Source: Candidatus Pelagibacter sp.
GTDB lineage: Bacteria; Pseudomonadota; Alphaproteobacteria; Pelagibacterales; Pelagibacteraceae
Length of the DNA: 15,817 nt
Assembly: GCA_013204495.1 (NCBI GenBank)
Contig: JABMNQ010000029.1
Coordinates: 1-15,817 of the forward strand
Reading direction: 5' to 3'
In this document: piece after piece, positions 1 to 7,141 of the stretch
Numbering within the stretch: the first letter of the stretch is position 1
Layout: every line of letters begins with the position of its first letter
The notes under the pieces: generated by a model
The model's input: only the letters and a program-made list of their open reading frames with translations
Told to the model about the DNA's origin: nothing
The model's database searches: none
Translations under genes and position numbers: made by a program

Positions 1-544
1 GCAACAAAGAGTTGGTTTGGCAAGAGCTTTAGCCGCTGACCCAGAATTTTTATTAATGGATGAACCATTTAGTGCACTTGATCCATTAATTAGAAGACAA
101 CTTCAAGCAGAGTTTATTAAACTTTCAAAACAAATGAAAAAGACAACAGTTTTTATAACTCATGACTTAGATGAAGCTGTAAGAGTAGGGCATAGAATTG
201 CAATAATGAGAGATGGAAAAGTAATTCAAATAGGAACACCAGAAGAAATAGTAATGAAACCAACAGATAATTATGTAGCAGACTTTGTTAAAGGAATATC
301 ACGGTTAAAAATTGTTCAAGCAAAATCTATAATGCAATCTGTTGAAAAATTTGAAAAAGAATTTGGAATAATCACAGAAAAATTAGAAAGCGTAAATGAG
401 AATGATTTATTAAATAAACTAATAGAAAAATCTTCTATAAAAAATGAGCCTATATTAGTTACCAACAATGAAAATAAAAATATTGGTATTATAACACAAG
501 CTGACTTACTTAAAGCAGTTGTAAAGGGTAGTGATGGAGAATAA
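1..544 (+). CDS. proV: Glycine betaine/proline ABC transporter ATPase ProV (3' part only)
   Basis: ATP-hydrolysing subunit of a quaternary-amine (glycine betaine/choline type) importer, cut by the window edge. The frame is open from base 2 and begins inside the ABC signature ([10 protein letters not shown]), so the TTG at 17 is an internal leucine codon, not a start. Visible next are Walker B with the catalytic glutamate (LLMDEP), the D-loop (SALD) and the H-loop (FITHD). The last ~85 residues have the look of a ProV-type CBS regulatory region, ending in [13 protein letters not shown]. This tail is shorter than the two full CBS motifs of E. coli ProV, so it may be about one and a half repeats. 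The stop overlaps the proW start, which indicates translational coupling. Substrate is inferred from the ProW partner; the binding-protein gene would lie upstream, outside the window. Confidence 0.9.
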   Translation, partial: QQRVGLARALAADPEFLLMDEPFSALDPLIRRQLQAEFIKLSKQMKKTTVFITHDLDEAVRVGHRIAIMRDGKVIQIGTPEEIVMKPTDNYVADFVKGISRLKIVQAKSIMQSVEKFEKEFGIITEKLESVNENDLLNKLIEKSSIKNEPILVTNNENKNIGIITQADLLKAVVKGSDGE

Positions 545-2039
545 AGAAATTAGAAACCCTTCTAGAGATGAATTGATCACTAACTTTGTGAAAAGTAATC
601 CAGATTATTATATAAAAGAATTTAAAAAAATTGGCAGTAAACCAACTTACTCTCTTTCATTTAATTTATTTGCATTTATTCTTGGACCAATCTGGTTTGG
701 AATGCGAAATGTTTGGAATTGGACTTTAGCTTTTTTAATCATCGAAACTTTTTCAGTAGTACAGATTATTAGAGGTTTATTTGGTAATATCACAACAGAT
801 GCCATTGCAAAAGTTGAGCAGGTCAAAGCCACAATAGCTTTTAGAAATAAACAATTAGAAGCAGCTATAGAAAATAATCCAGACAAAATAGATGTATTCA
901 AAAGAAACATAAAATCACTAGAAGACGCCATGCAAGGCTATATTGATGAAATCACTAGAGTAGAAGAGTCAGCAATTTGGATAACAATCTTTGGGATTAT
1001 TTTATTAATAGCCATCAAGGTTATCCAGGGTGTTATGGCAAATTCAATTTTAGAAAAGAAGTATTCAGAGTGGCTGTCTGACAAATCTATTGATCCAGGT
1101 ATGCAGATGAAAAACTATATTTTAAGTAGTGTTTTTACTTCTGTGATAATGATTTTTTCGGTTATCCATTATAGTTTTCCAGGATTACTTCAGATAATGG
1201 AAGCGTTTCCAACACACCCTGAAATAAGATTATTTTCAATTAAATGGATAGAAATTATTTTTGATTATGCTGTTGTTAAAGGGGATGTAATTTTTACAGC
1301 TATAACAATTGCAATTAGATCAGTTTTAGATTTCTTAGAACTGTTATTTGTTAAAACCCCATGGATTGTAATTATAACAGCAATAGTAACTCTAACTGGC
1401 TTATCAGCAGGGCCAAGAGCTGCAATTTATTCTACAGGTTTTTTGCTCTACATGGGTTTTTTAGGTTTCTGGGTGAAAGCTATGACGACACTTGCATTAT
1501 TAGGAACGGCTGCAATTTTAAGTATAGCAATAGGTATTCCACTTGGAATTTACTGCGCAAGAAGACAAAGATTCTATTCATTAATTAGGCCGATAATGGA
1601 TTTCATGCAAACAATGCCAGCTTTTGTATTTATGATTCCAGTAATAGCATTTTTTGGAACGGGAAAGGTTGCGGCAGTAATTATTACTATGATTTTTGGT
1701 GGAACACCTGTTGTGAGACTTACTGTTTTAGGTTTACGTGGAGTGCCAGAGACAATTCGTGAAGCTGCCATCGCTTATGGTGCAACTAAATGGTATTTAC
1801 TTAGAAAGGTTGATTTACCTTTGGCAACACCATCAATACTTGCAGGTGTTAATCAAACGGTGATGTTAAGTTTAGCCATGGTAGTTGTAGCATCTTTAAT
1901 TGGTGCAAAAGGTTTAGGGCAAGATGTTCTTGAAGCTTTACAATATGCGAATGTTGGACAAGGTATATTAGCAGGTATTGCTATTTTATTTGTTGCATTA
2001 ATATTAGATAGAGTTGTTCAAGGTAAAAAAAGAGTTTAA
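534..2039 (+). CDS. proW: Glycine betaine ABC transporter permease ProW with long N-terminal extension
   Basis: Membrane channel subunit partnering ProV. The ATG at 534 is preferred over the GTG at 531 because AAAGGG at 523-528 then sits 5 nt upstream; both overlap the proV stop. Residues from about 238 onward match the E. coli ProW plan: several membrane helices, then an EAA cytoplasmic loop (about 410-430, EAAIAYGA...LP) that docks on the ATPase, then the [12 protein letters not shown] segment. E. coli ProW is about 354 aa; this protein is 501. The extra ~235 residues hold a hydrophobic block (about 44-85) with an FxxGPIWFGM stretch resembling DUF2628-type membrane proteins, a charged helix likely to form a coiled coil (about 92-146), then two more membrane segments (about 149-170 and 197-222). 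Family assignment is secure; the role of the extension is unknown. Confidence 0.92.
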   Translation: MENKEIRNPSRDELITNFVKSNPDYYIKEFKKIGSKPTYSLSFNLFAFILGPIWFGMRNVWNWTLAFLIIETFSVVQIIRGLFGNITTDAIAKVEQVKATIAFRNKQLEAAIENNPDKIDVFKRNIKSLEDAMQGYIDEITRVEESAIWITIFGIILLIAIKVIQGVMANSILEKKYSEWLSDKSIDPGMQMKNYILSSVFTSVIMIFSVIHYSFPGLLQIMEAFPTHPEIRLFSIKWIEIIFDYAVVKGDVIFTAITIAIRSVLDFLELLFVKTPWIVIITAIVTLTGLSAGPRAAIYSTGFLLYMGFLGFWVKAMTTLALLGTAAILSIAIGIPLGIYCARRQRFYSLIRPIMDFMQTMPAFVFMIPVIAFFGTGKVAAVIITMIFGGTPVVRLTVLGLRGVPETIREAAIAYGATKWYLLRKVDLPLATPSILAGVNQTVMLSLAMVVVASLIGAKGLGQDVLEALQYANVGQGILAGIAILFVALILDRVVQGKKRV

Positions 2040-2048
2040 TAAAACTTA

Positions 2049-2654
2049 ATGGATTATTTGCTATTAGGATTTTTAACAGGACTAAGTTTAATTCTAGCAA
2101 TTGGGGCGCAAAATATATTTGTCATAGAGCAAGGTCTAAAAAAACAATATATTTTTATTGTTTGTTTAATATGCTCAATTTCAGATCTTTTATTAATTTT
2201 TTTGGGAATTTTTTTATTTCAGTATTTAAATAATTTTTTTACACCAACTATTGAGTTAATTTTTAACATTTTACTCTTCATATTCTTGCTACATTTCATT
2301 TGGGGAAAAGTTAGAATCAAAATTTCAGAGACTTCATTTAATATAAATAATAAAACTAATAATTTACCTACTATTATCGTTAAAACTTTAAGTTTTACAT
2401 TTTTAAATCCTCACGTTTACTCAGATACGGTATTTTTTTTAGGAAACTTTTCTAAAAGCTTTAGTATAATGGATAAGTATTATTTTGGCATAGGGGCTGC
2501 TATAGCCTCATTTTTATTTTTTTTCTCAATAGGATATCTTTCAAAATACTTCTCTAAATATCTCAAGAGCATTAAAATATGGGAAAGAATAAATTATTTA
2601 ATTATTCTTTTCATGTCAATTTTGGCACTATCAGTGCTTATGGAAATTATTTAA
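2049..2654 (+). CDS. LysE/ArgO-family amino acid exporter
   Basis: Predicted inner-membrane exporter of basic or other amino acids. The 201-aa length is typical of the family. It shows the family landmarks GAQNIFVIEQGL (residues 19-30), ISDLLLI in helix 2 (44-50) and FLNPHVYSDT (119-127), which closely follow the ArgO pattern of an aspartate in helix 2 and an NPHVYxD motif. About six hydrophobic helices are separated by short lysine-rich loops. It begins 9 bp after proW on the same strand with no clear Shine-Dalgarno sequence, so it is probably read from the proVW transcript. Its stop lies 3 bp from the stop of the convergent hpsN-like gene. Pairing with an osmolyte importer might limit amino acid build-up, but the true substrate cannot be read from the sequence. 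Confidence 0.85.
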   Translation: MDYLLLGFLTGLSLILAIGAQNIFVIEQGLKKQYIFIVCLICSISDLLLIFLGIFLFQYLNNFFTPTIELIFNILLFIFLLHFIWGKVRIKISETSFNINNKTNNLPTIIVKTLSFTFLNPHVYSDTVFFLGNFSKSFSIMDKYYFGIGAAIASFLFFFSIGYLSKYFSKYLKSIKIWERINYLIILFMSILALSVLMEII

Positions 2655-2657
2655 GCT

Positions 2658-3944
2658 TTAATTAGAATAGCCGTATTTTTTAAGTCTAACATCACCTGTT
2701 CTTGCATGAGCTTCCATACCTTCATATCTAGATATTCTAGCTGCAGCAGCACCTACTAGTTCAGTAGACTCTTTTGTCATTCTTTGGAAACTTAATGTTT
2801 TAATAAATTTTCCAACGAATAATCCCCCGGTATATCTACCAGCACCTTTGGTTGGGAGAATGTGGTTTGTTCCAGAGCATTTGTCTCCGTAAGCAACTGT
2901 GGTTTCTTCACCAATAAATAAAGATCCATAATTTGTTAATCTTTCATGGAACCATTTTAGATTTTCTGTTTGAACTTCTAAATGTTCAGGAGCATACTGA
3001 TCACTAATTTTAACCATCTCTTCATCAGTATCACAAAGAATTACCTCTCCATAATCTCTCCAAGCAGCATCTGCGTTTGTTCTTGGTACTTCCGGAAGTT
3101 CTGCAATTAATTTAGGAACTCTTTTCATTACTTTTTCAGCTAGTTCTTTGCTCGTTGTATATAACCAGCAAGGCGAATTATAACCGTGCTCTGCTTGACC
3201 AACCAAATCTACGGCTACGAGTTCAGGATCCGCTTTTGCATCTGCTATAATTCCAATTTCTGTAGGACCTGCAAAAAGATCAATTCCAACTTTTCCAAAT
3301 AAAATTCTTTTAGCTTCAGCAACAAATTGATTTCCTGGTCCAACAATAATATCAGCTGGAGGATTATTAAATAAACCATTTGTCATTGCTGCAATTGCTG
3401 GAACACCACCTAAATTTAAAATTACATCAGCACCACATAAGTCAGCTGTATAAATAATTGTTGGATGTGCACCCACACCTTCTTTTGGAGGACTACAAGC
3501 TATAACATTTTTTACACCTGCAACTTTTGCCGTTGTTACACTCATTACAGCTGATGCAATGTGAGCATAACGACCACCAGGTACATAACAACCAGCAGTA
3601 TTAATAGGTATTAATTTTTGGCCAGCAAATAATCCATCTGAAAGCTCTACCTCAAAATCTTGTCCATAATTTTTTAATTGTGCTTCAGCAAATTTTCTAA
3701 CTCTTTCGTATGAAAATTGAACATCGTCTTTTGTTTTTTGATCTAATGTTTTTTTGATTTCTTCAATTCTCTCTTTAGAAACAATAATATCGCCATCATA
3801 TTTGTCAAATTTCTTTGTAAGATCGATACAGCCTTGCTCTTTAGTAGTTTCGATATTTTTTAATAAATCCTGAACAATTCCGGTTGTTTTAGTGTCATCA
3901 GTGGACGATGTTTTTGGTGATTTTTTTAAATATGTTATAGCCAT
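2658..3944 (-). CDS. hpsN: Histidinol dehydrogenase-family protein, probable sulfopropanediol 3-dehydrogenase (HpsN)
   Basis: NAD+-linked oxidoreductase of the HisD superfamily. The better fit is HpsN, which oxidises 2,3-dihydroxypropane-1-sulfonate (DHPS) to sulfolactate, rather than histidine biosynthesis. Support for HpsN: the N-terminus (MAITYLKK), the GCYVPGGRYAHIASAVM segment (118-134), and location in a sulfonate-type neighbourhood with no his genes nearby. The catalytic plan is intact: zinc ligands correspond to Gln250, His253, Asp354 (in GDKCSGTNH) and His413 (in MEAHARTGDV), with the general base pair Glu320-His321 in APEHLE. The 428-aa length suits either enzyme. It lies 62 bp downstream of the phosphate acyltransferase gene on the same strand, and AGAGAAAG just before the ATG is a weak ribosome binding site. 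Superfamily is certain; the DHPS assignment is inference. Confidence 0.75.
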   Translation of the reverse strand: MAITYLKKSPKTSSTDDTKTTGIVQDLLKNIETTKEQGCIDLTKKFDKYDGDIIVSKERIEEIKKTLDQKTKDDVQFSYERVRKFAEAQLKNYGQDFEVELSDGLFAGQKLIPINTAGCYVPGGRYAHIASAVMSVTTAKVAGVKNVIACSPPKEGVGAHPTIIYTADLCGADVILNLGGVPAIAAMTNGLFNNPPADIIVGPGNQFVAEAKRILFGKVGIDLFAGPTEIGIIADAKADPELVAVDLVGQAEHGYNSPCWLYTTSKELAEKVMKRVPKLIAELPEVPRTNADAAWRDYGEVILCDTDEEMVKISDQYAPEHLEVQTENLKWFHERLTNYGSLFIGEETTVAYGDKCSGTNHILPTKGAGRYTGGLFVGKFIKTLSFQRMTKESTELVGAAAARISRYEGMEAHARTGDVRLKKYGYSN

Positions 3945-4006
3945 TGTTTCTTTCTCTAATTTTGAAGCTTTATTTAAAACATTAATGTGATTATTTCAAT
4001 GAAGAA

Positions 4007-4918
4007 TTAGTCTAAAGCGACAACAGCAGCAGCAATAGAGGCCAATCTAGCTTGCGCTTCATCAGATCTACTAGTAATTACTATTGGAACTTTACCTCCT
4101 ACAACAACACCAGCCGCACAAGCCCCCATAAAATATATCATCATCTTAACCAAACTATTTCCAACTTCGATATTTGGAACCAGTAATACATCAGCTTGAC
4201 CTGCAACTGTATTTTTAATTCCTTTAATTGCAGCAGATTTTTTTGAAATACAACTATCAAATGCTAATGGACCAAATACTTCAGCATTTAAATTTTCTTC
4301 TTTTGCTAATTTGGTTATTTCTTTAGCATCAATAGAGCTTTGGATACTGTCTAACACTTCTTCTGTTGCTGATAAAAGTGCAACTTTTGGTTTTTCAATT
4401 CCAATTCTCTCAGAAAAATTAATAACATTCCTTAAAATATGCATTTTAGTTTTTATATTAGGTAAAACATTTAAAGCACCATCCGTAATGATAATTGGCT
4501 TATCACCCTTATTAACGGTCATGTGCCAAATATGGCTTAATCTAGTTTTTCCCAATAAATCATATTCTCTTTTTAAAACTTCTTTCATCAAAATATCAGT
4601 ATGGATATGACCTTTTACAATAATTTTTACTATTCCTTCGCTTGCAAGTTTTGCAGCAATAGCTGCAGTATTATTTTCAATGGGTTCATCAATTATCTCA
4701 AAAGAAGAGATGTCCCATTTTAAATTATCTGCGCATTTTAGAATTTCTTTTTTATCTCCTATGAAAATTGGTGTAATAAGGTTTTCTTTTACAGCATCTT
4801 GTACTGATAACATTGGAAGAGGGAGGCCCGCATTTACAATTGCTGCATGAACACCTTTTTTTTTATGAGCATGGTCAAGCAAGTTATTAGGACAAACGAT
4901 TTCTTTATTTGAAAGCAT
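4007..4918 (-). CDS. Phosphate acetyl/butyryltransferase-family protein
   Basis: Predicted enzyme exchanging acyl-CoA and phosphate with acyl phosphate and CoA. The 303-aa single-domain size matches the short Pta/Ptb form. Family blocks in order are KGHIHTD (102-108), ITDGALN (144-150), GPLAFD (216-221), GQADVLLVPNIEVGN (240-254) and TSRSDEAQARL (282-292). This pattern is also seen in the C-terminal half of proteins annotated as enoyl-CoA hydratase/phosphate acetyltransferase, but no hydratase domain is present. It is first in a two-gene unit with the hpsN-like gene and diverges from the epoxide hydrolase across 51 bp. In taurine catabolism a phosphotransacetylase converts the acetyl phosphate released by sulfoacetaldehyde acetyltransferase (Xsc) to acetyl-CoA, which fits the tau genes nearby. 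Butyryl phosphate or another acyl substrate is equally possible. Confidence 0.85.
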   Translation of the reverse strand: MLSNKEIVCPNNLLDHAHKKKGVHAAIVNAGLPLPMLSVQDAVKENLITPIFIGDKKEILKCADNLKWDISSFEIIDEPIENNTAAIAAKLASEGIVKIIVKGHIHTDILMKEVLKREYDLLGKTRLSHIWHMTVNKGDKPIIITDGALNVLPNIKTKMHILRNVINFSERIGIEKPKVALLSATEEVLDSIQSSIDAKEITKLAKEENLNAEVFGPLAFDSCISKKSAAIKGIKNTVAGQADVLLVPNIEVGNSLVKMMIYFMGACAAGVVVGGKVPIVITSRSDEAQARLASIAAAVVALD

Positions 4919-4932
4919 AAGATATATTTAAC

Positions 4933-4961
4933 TTGAATTTATAATAAGTATATACTGTAAT
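4933..4961 (+). promoter_or_regulatory. Candidate promoter of the epoxide hydrolase gene
   Basis: TTGAAT (4933-4938), 17 bp, then TGTAAT (4956-4961) matches the sigma-70 pattern in 4 and 5 of 6 positions. Initiation about 6-8 bp after the -10 box would fall at 4967-4969, immediately before the ATG at 4970, and no Shine-Dalgarno sequence is present. A 10-bp palindrome (AGTATATACT, 4947-4956) lies within the spacer. A perfect TATAAT at 4940-4945 is a competing -10 box, but its -35 region would be poor. In DNA this AT-rich, promoter-like strings are common, so confidence is limited. Confidence 0.35.
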
Positions 4962-4969
4962 TTAATAAA

Positions 4970-6112
4970 ATGATTAAGCCATTTAAAGTAAATATTCCAG
5001 ATAAAACACTTGAAGAAATTTATACCAAGGTGAAAAATTATCCATGGCATGAAATGCCGAGTGAGGGAGGTTGGGAGTATGGAACCAATCTTGATTATAT
5101 GCGAGAAATTTCAAATTATTGGGTTAAAGATTTTAATTGGAGAAAACATGAGGAAGAGATAAATAAATTTTCAAATTTTACAAGCATCGTAGATGATGTT
5201 GAGATACATTTTATTCATGAAAAGGGTAGTGGCTCTAATCCAACACCATTATTGCTTATGCACGGATGGCCAGGATCAATAGTTGAATTTTTACATATAA
5301 TTGAAAAGCTTGCACACCCAGAAAAATTTGGAGGAAATATTGAAGATGCTTTTGATGTTATTGCCCCATCACTTCCTGGTTTTGGATTTTCTGGAAGACC
5401 TTCTAGACCTATAGGACCAAGAAAAATAGCAAATATATTAAATAAATTAATGACAGAAAACCTTGTATACAAAAACTATTTAGCTCAGGGGGGTGATTGG
5501 GGAGCAACTATTGCGAACTGGATTGGTTACGATCACTCAAAATTTTGTAAAGCAATTCATATTAACTGTTTAACAATGCGTCATCCTGATGGTCCACAAT
5601 CTAAAGAAGAGCATGATTGGCAAAAAAGATTTGATAACGATCAATTAATTCAAGATGGATATAGAACTCAACAAGCAACCAAACCACAAACTCTAAGTTA
5701 CGGAATGATGGATAGTCCAGTTGGAATTGCAGCATGGATTATTGAAAAAATGTATTCCTGGTCAGATTTAAAAAATAACAATATTGAAAGTGTTTATTCA
5801 AAAGATACGCTGCTAGCGAATATTATGCTTTATGTGGTTACAAAAACTTTTAACACTTCTACTTGGATTTATTATGGCAGAAGAGAAGAGGGTGGACGCT
5901 TTTTTCCTAAGGATTTTAAAAAAATAGAAATACCAACAGCTGCAGCAATTTTTCCAGCTGAGATGTCCGAGTGGCCTCCAAGATCGTATGTTGATAGAAT
6001 GTTTAATGTTACACAATGGACCGAAATGCAAAGTGGTGGTCATTTTGCAGCCCTAGAAGAACCAGAACTTCTTGTTAATGATCTTGTTAAATTTTCGAGA
6101 TCAGTTCGTTAA
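4970..6112 (+). CDS. Microsomal/juvenile-hormone-type epoxide hydrolase (alpha/beta hydrolase with EHN domain)
   Basis: Predicted hydrolase that opens epoxides to diols through an ester intermediate. An N-terminal EHN domain spans about residues 2-110 (start MIKPFKVNIPDKTLEE). The alpha/beta hydrolase core follows with the oxyanion motif HGWPGS (98-103), nucleophile Asp176 in GGDWG, charge-relay Glu331 in FPAE and catalytic His358 in GGHFAALEEPELL. Tyr301/302 in the lid resemble the tyrosine that polarises the epoxide in mammalian microsomal enzyme. All catalytic residues are present and the 380-aa length is normal for bacterial members. No signal peptide or membrane anchor is evident, so it is probably cytosolic. 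It stands alone between oppositely oriented units, its stop abuts that of the Ldh_2 gene with no spacer, and its physiological substrate is unknown. Confidence 0.88.
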   Translation: MIKPFKVNIPDKTLEEIYTKVKNYPWHEMPSEGGWEYGTNLDYMREISNYWVKDFNWRKHEEEINKFSNFTSIVDDVEIHFIHEKGSGSNPTPLLLMHGWPGSIVEFLHIIEKLAHPEKFGGNIEDAFDVIAPSLPGFGFSGRPSRPIGPRKIANILNKLMTENLVYKNYLAQGGDWGATIANWIGYDHSKFCKAIHINCLTMRHPDGPQSKEEHDWQKRFDNDQLIQDGYRTQQATKPQTLSYGMMDSPVGIAAWIIEKMYSWSDLKNNNIESVYSKDTLLANIMLYVVTKTFNTSTWIYYGRREEGGRFFPKDFKKIEIPTAAAIFPAEMSEWPPRSYVDRMFNVTQWTEMQSGGHFAALEEPELLVNDLVKFSRSVR

Positions 6113-7123
6113 CTAGATACCCTGTAAATATTCCAAGTCTTGTAAGACCGCTTTTGAAATAACAATCTCTTTCTTGAGATTACTTTTAAATCTATTGAAT
6201 TTACTTTGTCCAGGGTAAAGAATTTCTTTAACACCTTTAATTTTAGGAAGTCTTTTAATTGTTCTAATATTATCTTTTATTCTTTTATTAAAAGAATTAC
6301 CGACAAATAAATTAGGTTTTAATACAAAAAATAAGTGACCAATATTTTGTGGACCACTAAAATCAGTAAATGGATCTTTAACTCTACCTGCGTGATTACC
6401 ACCGGTTAATACACCGCTTAAAATATCAACCATCCAAGCTAAGCCTGAACCTCTAAATCCAGCAATTGGTAACTGCACTCCTTCTAATGCTTTTTTTGGA
6501 TCCGTAGTAGGTTTGCCAAATTTATCTAAAGCAACACCTTCTGGAATTTTTGTTCCTTCTCTTGCAGCAACTCTAATTTTTCCTCTATTAATCATTGATA
6601 TTGAAGTATCTAAAATAAAAGGAACTTTGGAGCCCGTTGGAGTTCCAAAACAAATTGGGTTTGTTCCAAATAAACTTTTTAAAGCACCATGAGGAGCAAC
6701 AGCAGGTGGTGCATTAGTAAACACCATAACCATTAAACCTTTTTTAACAGCTTGTTCAGCGTAATAACCGGACAAACCATAATGACCACTATTCTTAACA
6801 GCAACCAAACCAATCCCAGTTTTTTTAGCATTATTTATTGCAGTTTTAATAGCTATATCAGCGGCAACAAACCCAATGCTATTATTTGCATCTACATGAG
6901 CAATTGATTGAGAAATTTTTTTAACATTTATTTTAGCTCTTGGATTAATTACTTTTTTAGAAATTCGATCACAATACATTTTAAGCCTAGATAAGCCATG
7001 TGATGGGGCACCGACTAATTCTGCATTTATTAAGGCTTCAGCACAGATAGTTGCATGATCTTTACTTAATTTATATTTAATAAAGATATTTTTAATAATT
7101 GTTTTTAACTTTAAGGAATTCAT
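6113..7123 (-). CDS. Ldh_2 family malate/L-lactate/sulfolactate-type dehydrogenase
   Basis: NAD(P)H-dependent 2-hydroxyacid dehydrogenase of the Ldh_2 (ComC/YlbC) fold, unrelated to classical malate dehydrogenase. Motifs in order: GAPSHGLSRL (38-47), NSGHYGLSGYYAE (111-123) with probable catalytic His114, FGTNPICFGTPT (152-163) and GFRGSGLAWMVDILSGVLTGG (222-242), where relatives usually have a GHKGYGLA-like sequence. The 336-aa length is usual. It begins 18 bp after the tauC stop on the same strand, so it is the last gene of a tauABC-ldh unit. Family members reduce oxaloacetate, pyruvate, 2,3-diketogulonate, or sulfopyruvate to (R)-sulfolactate (ComC). A sulfolactate/sulfopyruvate role is inferred from linkage to tau and hpsN-like genes. 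The protein is notably lysine- and asparagine-rich, as expected at this base composition. Confidence 0.82.
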   Translation of the reverse strand: MNSLKLKTIIKNIFIKYKLSKDHATICAEALINAELVGAPSHGLSRLKMYCDRISKKVINPRAKINVKKISQSIAHVDANNSIGFVAADIAIKTAINNAKKTGIGLVAVKNSGHYGLSGYYAEQAVKKGLMVMVFTNAPPAVAPHGALKSLFGTNPICFGTPTGSKVPFILDTSISMINRGKIRVAAREGTKIPEGVALDKFGKPTTDPKKALEGVQLPIAGFRGSGLAWMVDILSGVLTGGNHAGRVKDPFTDFSGPQNIGHLFFVLKPNLFVGNSFNKRIKDNIRTIKRLPKIKGVKEILYPGQSKFNRFKSNLKKEIVISKAVLQDLEYLQGI

Positions 7124-7141
7124 AATTTAATAAACGGTTGA

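Noticed and set aside
17..19. TTG as a start codon of the first gene
   Set aside because: It lies within the ABC signature and the frame continues upstream (QQRVG), so the gene simply starts before the window.
531..533. GTG start for proW
   Set aside because: It would leave only 2 nt to the AAAGGG site; the ATG at 534 has a 5-nt spacing and adds no loss of conserved sequence.
2658..3944. True histidine-biosynthesis histidinol dehydrogenase (hisD)
   Set aside because: No other his genes are nearby, the N-terminus and context fit HpsN better, and the neighbours relate to sulfonates. It cannot be fully excluded from sequence alone.
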